NCBI GenBank assembly: GCA_002811645.1
Contig: PDIP01000045.1
Location: forward strand, 111,291-140,154
DNA length: 28,864 bases
Source: Corallochytrium limacisporum
Taxonomy: Eukaryota; Opisthokonta
Direction of reading: 5' to 3'
Shown: positions 1 through 7,384 of the stretch, one piece after another
Layout: every line of letters begins with the position of its first letter
Numbering within the stretch: position 1 is the stretch's first letter
Program-made: the position numbers and the translations under genes
The notes under the pieces: generated by a model
Databases searched by the model: none
Seen by the model: only the letters and a program-made list of their open reading frames with translations
Told to the model about the DNA's origin: nothing

Positions 1-253
1 GGGGGAAGAAGGGGGCGGTGTTTACGGGCTGCGATTGCGTGGGCCCACCACCGGCCCCACTCAAAGTAGGTCAAATGTGCAGACCGTATTCTAGTGCCCA
101 AGTTTGGCTGTGTTGCATTTGTACAACTGTGATCTTCGATGATTGTGAAAATGGGGGCAGACTAGTTATCCTTTTTATGTATTCCTTCTGTGTACGCTCT
201 CCAATATCTTCAACAGTGGGCTGTGCATCCGTTTCCTTCGCTGGTTGCAACAC

Positions 254-1429
254 CTAGTGCATGACTTGGCCCGAAGGATTGCGCTGCTGCGTTTTGCGCG
301 AGTTGTACTTCATGGTCCGATTCGACGTCACTGTGAAGGGTTCGGCATCTAGTAACAACAGACCACCGCTGGCAAGGTCCACACGCGATCGTGCTGAGGT
401 TGCCGATGTGTCTTCCATGCTTGTAGCGAGCGATGACCGCAGCAAACGACCGCCTCTTGTCCGCGGATGGACTCCAGGCCCTGGCCTACACATGGTGCCT
501 CTGGCCTTGACATCACCAATCGTGGCTGTTGGCAGCGTCTTTAGTGACCTGAGCTTCCCGTTGGTGCCCTGGCTGGCATTGCTGCCAAAGCTCTTATGAT
601 GTTCCGAGCTACTGCTGTCACTCGCTCTGAGGGCAGTCACAGCTGGTGAGGATTTCGACGGTCCATCTGGGCAGTCACTGTCCCGACCGCCTTCGCCTCC
701 CAAAAAACCGCCAATGTGTCGGCCTTCAGTATGAAATCCGACCAGCTGGTTCTGTTCCGGTTGATCTGCATTATGTTGAGACGGTCCCGGAGAAATCCTT
801 GACCTTCCATTGGCAACCGGTAGCCCGGCCCAGCGGACCCCATGTGAATGACGAGTTTCTCGAAGGGCAGTACAGCTTGCGCTGAAGCCAGACGGTGGTT
901 GGGAGGGTTCGAAGATCTGACGCGGGACCTGCCTGCGGATTGACAAACCGGTGGCATAGCGCTGCTGCCGTTCGCGGATGGCCAGATTCTGCGGGACGTT
1001 ACGAGTTGGAACATCAGCCACGGTCAGACCGAGTGTACCGGCGTCGTCAACCTGTGCGTGGCCAGTGACAAGGACCTGTTGATCTTTAGCCTTGGCGACA
1101 TCATTCACGGTGACGGAACCCAGGCTGTGAGCGGTACTGGTAAACGGCGACCCTGAAGAATTTGAGTGATTGGACGAAGTCATGGCCATGCGATTCAGGG
1201 CCGCCCGAGAATAATCGATGGCCCGAGTCTGCACCCACACAGCCATGCCGTGCTCCTGGAGAGCCCGCATGTTTTCGATCCGCTGCACAGCCTGGCGCAC
1301 CACCTCATGTTCCTCGTCCGTGACTTGCTTGGTGTCAATTAGGCGCAGCTTTGGGTTCCGGTAGATCAGGATGCTTGCGAGCGACCTTCTCCGCGACGTG
1401 TGTCTCGATGGATGTGACTTGAGCAGCAT
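254..1429 (-). CDS. Hypothetical Ser/Arg-rich protein, 391 aa
   Basis: I do not recognise this protein. The frame is open from a stop at 1514-1516 down to TAG at 254-256; the first ATG in it is at 1429, giving 391 residues. The N-terminal quarter is the most protein-like part: a short hydrophobic/basic stretch (ILIYRNPKLRLIDTKQV) followed by a probable helix (DEEHEVVRQAVQRIENMRAL) and AVWVQTRAIDYSRAALNRM. The remainder is rich in Ser, Arg, Gly and Thr and looks disordered. A second minus-strand frame (1335-1571, ATG at 1571) overlaps the 5' part and also reads plausibly, so the true N-terminus could lie upstream through a frameshift or an unrecognised intron. It lies in the same orientation as the pseudouridine synthase gene upstream. 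No signal peptide or membrane segment is evident. It is probably coding because of its length, but the function is unknown. Confidence 0.55.
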   Translation of the reverse strand: MLLKSHPSRHTSRRRSLASILIYRNPKLRLIDTKQVTDEEHEVVRQAVQRIENMRALQEHGMAVWVQTRAIDYSRAALNRMAMTSSNHSNSSGSPFTSTAHSLGSVTVNDVAKAKDQQVLVTGHAQVDDAGTLGLTVADVPTRNVPQNLAIRERQQRYATGLSIRRQVPRQIFEPSQPPSGFSASCTALRETRHSHGVRWAGLPVANGRSRISPGPSQHNADQPEQNQLVGFHTEGRHIGGFLGGEGGRDSDCPDGPSKSSPAVTALRASDSSSSEHHKSFGSNASQGTNGKLRSLKTLPTATIGDVKARGTMCRPGPGVHPRTRGGRLLRSSLATSMEDTSATSARSRVDLASGGLLLLDAEPFTVTSNRTMKYNSRKTQQRNPSGQVMH

Positions 1430-1970
1430 CACGTCCCTGTCGACACTGATCCCCCGGGTCGAGACTCTCAAGGTAAACGACCTGGGACAGGGGCTTAGTC
1501 CGAACGGGTCCACCTAAAGCTTTCCACTGTTGATGCGCTGTGCTGCTATGTGCTCTATTGCGCGTGCACATTGAATTTTACCCCAGGTAGATACCGGACG
1601 GACTACTCCCTGATGCCAAGTGCTCTAGTGTCCAAGGCTGCAGCCCCTGCCGTATGCATGTGTGTTGGAGATTGGCTGCCGCTGTGTAGCACAATGGACG
1701 TTGGCCGGCCTGCGGGAGCGTGCTGTGAGGCGCCCCTTCCAACCCCCTGTCCCCTCAGCGTGCTCACGAAATCGCGGGTTTGCAAAGATCAATAACATAT
1801 TGATTCATATAGACATATCCGAAGTTACTACCAGTCTGTTAAACTACTGGAGTCGGGTGTGATGTTGTATTGATTGTATAAGATGGCTCCCCCACATTCG
1901 GTACCAAAGTGCCGAAATATCAATATCTACTACACTCAGAAAATAACATTGTACTCTCTTAAGTATTGAT
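1430..1970. other. Intergenic, 541 bases
   Basis: This stretch separates two minus-strand genes, so it holds the 3' region of the pseudouridine synthase gene and the 5' region of the hypothetical gene. The part nearest 1430-1571 is covered by the overlapping frame described for the hypothetical gene. The stretch 1790-1960 is AT-richer than its surroundings and probably contains the 3' untranslated region of the pseudouridine synthase. I see no RNA gene or repeat. Confidence 0.5.
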
Positions 1971-3506
1971 CTATTTGTCAACCCCCTCTGGCTCCGGGTC
2001 ATCAGGGGCACCGTCATCATCGCCGTCCATAACCTCTTCTTCGTCTCCATCATCCTTGCCGTTGCTACCTGAGCCCGCTTTATTTTTCTTCTCAGGCTCC
2101 TCATCAGGAGCAACCTCCAGGTGGGCAGGACGCTGCTGGTTGGCTGGCCACCCTTCCAGCTGATGGATGTGGAGACACCGTAGCCAGTCGCGGAACGGAA
2201 AGTCTTCCGTCTCTGCCTTGATGATAGGGGCCCAGATGTACTTTGCCTTGAATGCTTCCAGTTTATCATCCACATCGCCAAACTCCAGATTCATTCTCCC
2301 GTCCTTGGCACCAAATTTCTTGTTGTACTTTTCGAAGAAAACTTTGTCTAGAATCAACCCCAATCCGGGCACGCGCGGCAGAGCGAATTTGGTGTGCTTG
2401 TCAAACGTGCGAGGCAGCTGGTTGGCTTTGCAGATGCCATGGGTCACCATCAATGCCGTACCAAGCATCTTACGAATGTGATGCAGCATGAAAGACTGAC
2501 CCTTTACCGTAAATACGACAAATTCGAGCTCATTCCGAACAAACGGTTCACTAATGTCAAATCTGTGAATGTAGCGACGAACAGAGGGATCTGTGCCGGC
2601 CAGGCGGGATGTGTAGTTGTGGAAGTTGTGCACGCCCTGGAACTTGCGCAGGGCGTCTCGCATAATATCAAGGTTTTCTTTGGAGACTCGGAATCCACGC
2701 AGCTCGTCTAATGCAATTTCCTGGATTGCTTGACCCCTCCAACACTTTAGGGCGTAGGTGGGCATTATGTACTGATACTGACGGCTGTCGCACCACTGTC
2801 TCGCCCTGAAACCCTTCGTAACCTTGCGTGCACCGAAGATACGGATTTGCTCCGGAAGTTTACCGTTGATTTGCTCAATGAATGAATCATCCCAGCGAAG
2901 GCGCATGCTACAGATTTGCCCTGCGGCACTCACACCCTTATCCGTCCGAGCACTCCGATTCCATTTGAGCTGGAACGGATCTCGATACTGCTCCTTATTG
3001 ATGACACCCGCAGCAAGCATTGCGCTGAAGAGCTCGTTCTCGATGCTTGGAACGTTCGGGTTGCGCTGCATGCCCGAGTAGGCCGAACCGTTGTAGGCCA
3101 TGATAAATCCAATCTTCATTTTCGGGAATCGGTTTCCTTCTTCATCGAATGCTTTCTCAGGAGCTGCCTTTTCGCCTTCCGCCCATGGCCCGGCAGCATG
3201 CTCGTGGCTCTTCTTCTTCCTCCACGCCGGTACATTTGGATCCTCCGGGTATGGTTGCCCGGTCTCTGTGTTTTCCACAGCCTGCCGCTTTGCGGGTGGA
3301 TCTTCAGCAACTACGGCTTCGCGCTTTCCATCTGTATCTCCCATCCTATTCTGAATCAGTGCTGCCTGCGACCGAAGGAGTGCTTCTCGCCTGGCAAGCT
3401 TTCTCTCAAGCACTAATTTTCCCTCGTGTACGAGTGCTTTGATGTGACCCTGGATTTCCGGGTACTGGCGAAGCGTCGGAAGTGCTGCCTTAAATCTCCA
3501 AGCCAT
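1971..3506 (-). CDS. PUS1: tRNA pseudouridine synthase, Pus1/TruA family
   Basis: Members of this family isomerise specific uridines in tRNA (in yeast Pus1 also in U2 snRNA and mRNA) to pseudouridine, in the nucleus and/or mitochondria. The 511-residue product has a poorly conserved, partly basic N-terminus of about 125 residues, then the catalytic fold from about 130 to 440. The hallmark segment RSARTDKGVSA holds the catalytic aspartate D189. The eukaryotic Pus1 signature GQSFMLHHIRKMLG lies at about 336-349, and NFHNYTS at about 294-300. The C-terminal 60 residues are an acidic tail (DDGDEEEV..DGDDDG), unlike the core and probably disordered. The ATG at 3504-3506 is the first of the frame and the stop is TAG at 1971-1973. 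The first residues (MAWRFKAALPTLRQ) are weakly amphipathic and basic, so dual mitochondrial targeting is possible but unproven. Family assignment is firm; the exact paralogue (Pus1 or Pus2) is not. Confidence 0.92.
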   Translation of the reverse strand: MAWRFKAALPTLRQYPEIQGHIKALVHEGKLVLERKLARREALLRSQAALIQNRMGDTDGKREAVVAEDPPAKRQAVENTETGQPYPEDPNVPAWRKKKSHEHAAGPWAEGEKAAPEKAFDEEGNRFPKMKIGFIMAYNGSAYSGMQRNPNVPSIENELFSAMLAAGVINKEQYRDPFQLKWNRSARTDKGVSAAGQICSMRLRWDDSFIEQINGKLPEQIRIFGARKVTKGFRARQWCDSRQYQYIMPTYALKCWRGQAIQEIALDELRGFRVSKENLDIMRDALRKFQGVHNFHNYTSRLAGTDPSVRRYIHRFDISEPFVRNELEFVVFTVKGQSFMLHHIRKMLGTALMVTHGICKANQLPRTFDKHTKFALPRVPGLGLILDKVFFEKYNKKFGAKDGRMNLEFGDVDDKLEAFKAKYIWAPIIKAETEDFPFRDWLRCLHIHQLEGWPANQQRPAHLEVAPDEEPEKKNKAGSGSNGKDDGDEEEVMDGDDDGAPDDPEPEGVDK

Positions 3507-3857
3507 GTATTTCCTAGGACCATTCTAGACATGGGCGGATCATTCACCAATCGTTTCTCTCTCTGCTTCAGCTAAGCCCATGTATTACGCACAGACAAGA
3601 GAAGCCTCAAATACCTTGGAAGTAAAGATTAGTATCGAAAACAAAGTAAAATGGTAAGAGGCACTCGGCCGAAACACCTCATAGCATTGTAATCACTACA
3701 CAGCGCACCCACGAGGCGGGCTCAAAGCCGACCCCGGGCGGGGAGAGGGCAGCGCGCACGGCAGGGGCGGAGGGTAGGGGGGGATGGGATCGCAGGCAGC
3801 GCTGAAGGATACTGACATGGACTATGATTTCTTTAATTTGATACTGAATGAACGCTA
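3507..3857. other. Intergenic, 351 bases, with G-rich tract
   Basis: This is the 3' side of the DUF445 gene and the promoter/5' side of the pseudouridine synthase gene, both on the minus strand. It carries a G-rich tract on the plus strand at about 3730-3790 with five runs of three or more G; the equivalent C-rich run is on the coding strand of the pseudouridine synthase gene. No ORF or RNA gene is supported. Confidence 0.5.
3730..3790 (+). repeat. G-rich, potential G-quadruplex tract
   Basis: The plus strand has G runs of 4, 3, 4, 3 and 7 within about 60 bases, separated by short loops, which fits the usual sequence rule for a G-quadruplex. It lies about 225-285 bases upstream of the pseudouridine synthase ATG. 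Structure formation is inferred only from the pattern. Confidence 0.4.
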
Positions 3858-5108
3858 TTATGCCATGTAAATCTGGGCAACGCCGACAAAGGCACCGAGG
3901 ACGCCACCGATGAGAATGAGCTTCCATTCGTCCTGCTCGAAGACGGGGTGCAAGACGCGCTCGTAGCGTTCTGGCGGTAGATCGGCCAGAGCTTTGTGAA
4001 TGGTAGGCTGCAGTGCAAGTGCCTTGTCGGCATAATCTTTGATGAGGGGGATACCATTGGGTAAATCCGCGATGACAAGATCCATCATTTCCTTCTTAGA
4101 TTTCTCGTATTCTTCGTCACCAATGGTACGGCGCATTATGTCGTTGGCTGGCAGAGCATCCATGGTCTTTCCCAGCTCCCGGAAAATCAGCTTGTGCAAA
4201 CGATCTCTATGAGGACCCAGGGTGATCGCCTTCAACATTCGCTCAGCGGTCATAACCTCCTCGCACACAACAAGCGAGTACTGATATGAGACTTCGGGCT
4301 GCCGCTTGATGAACAGGCCCTGAAGCGGGTATCCACAGATGTTCCTGGGGTGGATGGGCAGGAAAATAACCTTCAGTGCAATATAGTTGGTGAGGTAGCC
4401 TATCGCAAAACCAGTAATCGGGAACCACCAGTACTTGGCATCCGGATAGTCAGCCAAAAAGGACAAGACAACCAGATAGAAGACAGTAAATACAATGCCG
4501 AGAGCACCGCCAACCCAGAACCCGGACCGCTCCAAGAACCGCAGTTCCTTGTAGCCGAGCCGCTCGAACATATCAACAAGCAGACCGGGCTTGGCGCTGA
4601 AAATTTCGACAACCATGTCTCGCAGATCGTAGAAGCTAAGAGGATCGTTGCGGATCTCGTCCATGACTTTCTGGATCAAATCAGGGACATCTTGGCGCAA
4701 GTCCTCAAAAATATTCTGCTTGTCTTTTTCGTTCAGCGCCGCCCAAACCGCAGGCAGACGCTTGGAAATGACCTCATCCATGGCCTTCTTCAAAAGGTAG
4801 TCTCCACGGGGAGCCAGATGGACCGCAACTTGTTCAGCATCCAATCGTTGGATAATGTCCTTGGGGTTAATGAGCTCCAACATAGTGTCGGTAGCAATAT
4901 TGGCCATGAAGACTGCCTTGTAGGGAACAATGCCCTGCCATCCGAACCCGCAGTTATCGAAAGGTGCTACACCGAAGGGTTTCCCGATGCCAAAGAACTT
5001 AATAGGGTAGAAGCAAAGACGGATACCGACGACATTGGTAAGGTAGCCGACAATACCAGATATCAATGGCAGACATATATATGAGATTACGGTCACAGCG
5101 TCAACCAT
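3858..5108 (-). CDS. DUF445-family membrane protein with duplicated unit
   Basis: DUF445 proteins are membrane proteins of unknown function, common in bacteria (YheB/YjiN type) and present in some algae. The product is 416 residues when started at the ATG at 5108, where the first family residues begin; the same frame is open for 97 codons further upstream but that part is microsatellite-derived (HTHTH stretches) and is better read as 5' leader. The hallmark GYLTN occurs twice, at 21-25 and 237-241, each followed by a hydrophobic/basic stretch ending in (Y/L)PI and then a QG(I/L) segment, so two DUF445 N-terminal units are arranged in tandem. Membrane segments are predicted by eye at about 5-25, 198-218, 229-250 and 397-414; the last, LILIGGVLGAFVGVAQ, is the typical C-terminal glycine-rich anchor of the family. 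The regions 80-190 and 270-390 are soluble and helical. No catalytic residues are recognisable. Family call is solid; function unknown. Confidence 0.85.
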   Translation of the reverse strand: MVDAVTVISYICLPLISGIVGYLTNVVGIRLCFYPIKFFGIGKPFGVAPFDNCGFGWQGIVPYKAVFMANIATDTMLELINPKDIIQRLDAEQVAVHLAPRGDYLLKKAMDEVISKRLPAVWAALNEKDKQNIFEDLRQDVPDLIQKVMDEIRNDPLSFYDLRDMVVEIFSAKPGLLVDMFERLGYKELRFLERSGFWVGGALGIVFTVFYLVVLSFLADYPDAKYWWFPITGFAIGYLTNYIALKVIFLPIHPRNICGYPLQGLFIKRQPEVSYQYSLVVCEEVMTAERMLKAITLGPHRDRLHKLIFRELGKTMDALPANDIMRRTIGDEEYEKSKKEMMDLVIADLPNGIPLIKDYADKALALQPTIHKALADLPPERYERVLHPVFEQDEWKLILIGGVLGAFVGVAQIYMA

Positions 5109-5118
5109 GTTGACGACT

Positions 5119-5132
5119 GTGTGTGTGTGTGT
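5119..5132 (+). repeat. (GT)7 microsatellite
   Basis: A perfect dinucleotide run immediately upstream of the DUF445 start codon (10 bases before the ATG at 5108, on the minus strand as (AC)7). It sits where the 5' leader should be and is followed by further imperfect GT/CT repeats up to about 5160. Confidence 0.9.
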
Positions 5133-5327
5133 CTGTCTCTCTGTGTATATAAGTGTGTGCGCTCTATAGGTCTGACGAACCCTGCACGCCTCAACTACCT
5201 TAAGAACGGCCAGAGTCTCAAGTAGCTGGGTAGCTCTTCCAGCAAGAAAGTCGATCGCACATAGATATTCTGCAATCCGCCACATTATGCGGCTCGCCAG
5301 AGTGTACCATGAAGTGCCCCAAACTGC

Positions 5328-5344
5328 GTGTGTGTGTGTGTGTG
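5328..5344 (+). repeat. (GT)8 microsatellite
   Basis: A second GT run about 220 bases upstream of the DUF445 start codon. Read on the minus strand it encodes the HTHTH part of the upstream in-frame extension, which is the main reason to treat that extension as non-coding. Confidence 0.9.
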
Positions 5345-5409
5345 CACGCTCGTTCGATGGCACTTTCCATATTTTCTGCACGTCCGGCTGGGTACACACC
5401 CAATCTCGG

Positions 5410-5432
5410 GGACCCAGACGTCAACTGGGTCC
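5410..5432. promoter_or_regulatory. Interrupted palindrome with ACGTCA core
   Basis: Two perfect 8-base arms, GGACCCAG and CTGGGTCC, flank the 7-base spacer ACGTCAA. The spacer includes ACGTCA, the core bound by many bZIP factors. The element is about 300 bases upstream of the DUF445 ATG. A role as a dimer-binding site is inferred from symmetry alone. Confidence 0.3.
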
Positions 5433-5461
5433 ACTGCCACAGGAACTACTCGCCGCACTGC

Positions 5462-5470
5462 AGCCAATGG
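5462..5470 (+). promoter_or_regulatory. CCAAT box (NF-Y type)
   Basis: AGCCAATGG matches the NF-Y consensus RRCCAATSR on the plus strand, 354-362 bases upstream of the DUF445 ATG. The identical nonamer occurs in inverse orientation upstream of the gene starting at 22588, which slightly raises the chance that it is functional. Confidence 0.3.
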
Positions 5471-5744
5471 GTCCCTTTTTTTTTTTGCCCAAGCCATCTT
5501 GTTCGGTTTTTGTCTGCGACTGACAACCGGTTCCGAGATAAAGGGGCTTTGGCGGGCCGGGGGAGCGCACCGCGGGAAGAGAAGGAAGGAAGGTTTAGGG
5601 AAATAAAAAGGAAGGAGAAAGGCGAAGGGGGGGGGGAAGGGGACAAGCAAGGCAGAGAGAGCTTGCAGGAAAGGGGGGAGCGGCCAAGCGGGCCAATTCT
5701 GGCTACTTTCATCGATTGCGCTCCCGGCCCATCATGACCTGACA

Positions 5745-5755
5745 CCCCCCCCCCC
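5745..5755 (+). repeat. Poly-C tract (11 C)
   Basis: An uninterrupted run of eleven C in the long non-coding stretch. Such tracts recur in this window (see 5627-5636, 6734-6753 and both window ends) and are a probable source of assembly error. Confidence 0.85.
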
Positions 5756-6124
5756 TTTGCACGTCAGCCATTTGTTGCGTACGGCAGATAACGAACATCC
5801 TGGAGTGAGTTTTAATTCTGTGTTTTCTTCTATTTTTCTCAACGTTTGCAAAAAATCTTATCGTCGTTTGTCTCATTTTCCTGGACGTGGCCCCACTCCC
5901 TTCCCCTTTTCTCCCTTGTCCACCCGATGGATTCCAAAGCTGTTCTCTAACGCTCCATATTGCGCATTGCCGACCTGTGGATGATGGGACACGATCACCG
6001 TTACCTGTTTTCTGTTTCTTTTCTTGGGTCCCTTTTGTCTACACAGTTTTCCCTTTTGTTTCCCTTGGTCAGTTTTTGGTCATACTCAGTCGCACGCATA
6101 CACGCGTACAAAGCCGCGGTTTGC

Positions 6125-6149
6125 TACACACACACACGCACACACGCAC
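6125..6149 (+). repeat. Imperfect (CA)n microsatellite
   Basis: An ACACAC run with interspersed CACG units. It makes short Thr-His or Val-Cys open frames on the two strands, which are not genes. Confidence 0.8.
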
Positions 6150-6733
6150 GACCCGGGGGCGGGAGTTCGTCAGTTTTTGCCTTGTCGCCTCCCCACAGCG
6201 GGAACGCCTTGTGGTGCGAGAGTGGGCACCAGGATCGGGTCGGCAGTAAGAAAAGAGGAAACCACGGGTACACAGCGGAAAACAGGGGAACAAGAGAAAA
6301 AAAGGGGAAAGGAAAAAGGGGGAAGGCAGGTCTGAGTATAAAACACACGTACCAACGAAATCAGAGTGTTGGTATTTGGAGAAAATGGAACCTGGGCCCC
6401 GCCGCCCACCTGCCCTTCCTTTTAGCCCACCACCCGCTTCGTCGCCGTCGTCGCTCGGGTTCTTGGGACCTGTTCGCAAGGGGTTAACACAGTTTCATTA
6501 TGAATTTCTCAGGTGGGAGCGTATCGCTGTGGCAAAGGGGACGGAAAATATTGATTGTATACATCATTGCGCATGGCCAGTGGCTGGTTCTTTGTCGATC
6601 AATATTATGTGCGTCCTGCGACAGTTCAGTACATTCAGTATTGAGGTCGGTGGGTTGCTGGGGGAGACCGTGTGCAGTCATTCCACAAGCGAGGGAGTCT
6701 TGTTTTAACACCCCCCCACCTCACCCCAGGGCA

Positions 6734-6753
6734 CCCCCCCCGGGGGGGGGGGG
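6734..6753. repeat. C8G12 homopolymer palindrome
   Basis: Eight C are directly followed by twelve G, giving a self-complementary block; further C-rich (from about 6711) and G-rich (to about 6771) sequence flanks it. As DNA it could extrude as a loop-less hairpin or form G-quadruplex/i-motif; as data it is a likely sequencing and assembly trouble spot. Confidence 0.85.
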
Positions 6754-7384
6754 TTCTTCGGGGAAGGGGGGAAAAGCGCTGTGTGCCGGCAGAACCCGTA
6801 ATGGCTGTGCAGCATTGTCGTCATTCATTCCTGGCGTTAGAGGCGTGGTTATGATTACGGACTCTGGTATTCACGTACAAAAATTCATTATCCAATAAAG
6901 GGTTTGAGGAGAATGACAAGAACCATGTGTGGAAAACATGAGTGCGTATCAGGGGATATGGTACAACACAGAGTATGCCTAGATCAGTGCCAGGCGGGAA
7001 ACCGGTACCACGGCAGTCTCCGCCGTGATTGCGACGACTAGACAAGGAACGGAATCAGGTGCTAGCGAGGCTAGAGACCGAGCTGGTTTTACTTCATGAT
7101 CATGCTGCCCGGGAGGAGATGGCAATGCTGGCAAAGAGCGATACCGGAGGTTGGCCTCGCGGTAGTAGTTGTTCCTTTTACGTTAACTCCAGTGTGTTGA
7201 CTACTGCAATCTATAGGATTTGGAAGGCACAGCATCGGCCGGAAGCAAGCAGGTCTTGTAGGACTGCCACATAAGAGTAAATTGACCATGATTTTCAGTT
7301 TTATGGATTTATGACGAATATTGGTTAGTCTGATATGATGTGATGGGGTGTTTGTGATTTTCAATGTATGGGCGGGTATAATGA

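Larger units (their letters stand above)
5109..7384. other. Long non-coding stretch, 2.3 kb
   Basis: This stretch lies upstream of the DUF445 gene and downstream of the Ki-67-like gene. Short open frames exist on both strands but encode runs of Pro, Arg, Gly, Ser or Thr-His derived from simple sequence, and none resembles a protein family. It contains (GT)n/(CA)n microsatellites, polypurine/polypyrimidine stretches around 5560-5690 and 6270-6330, poly-C at 5745-5755, poly-G at 5627-5636, and a C8G12 block at 6734-6753. A CCAAT box and an interrupted palindrome lie 300-360 bases upstream of the DUF445 ATG. I found no tRNA-type B box. An unannotated RNA gene or a small spliced gene cannot be excluded. 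Confidence 0.5.

Noticed and set aside
1-20. G-rich window start and C-rich window end as telomere repeats
   Set aside because: There is no repeated telomeric unit, and the strand bias is opposite to that expected for chromosome ends (C-rich 5' end, G-rich 3' end).
4350-5084. A 244-codon plus-strand open frame opposite the DUF445 gene
   Set aside because: The minus-strand frame carries clear family motifs over the same bases, and the plus-strand product shows none.
5287-6898. Many short open frames on both strands in the 5.1-7.4 kb stretch
   Set aside because: They encode Cys-Val, His-Thr, Pro, Arg and Gly runs from microsatellites and purine/pyrimidine tracts, and overlap each other in all frames.
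6994-7001. E2F-like GCGGGAAA downstream of the Ki-67-like gene
   Set aside because: It matches TTTSSCGC on the minus strand but lies 3' of the nearest gene and far from any start codon; counted as a chance match.
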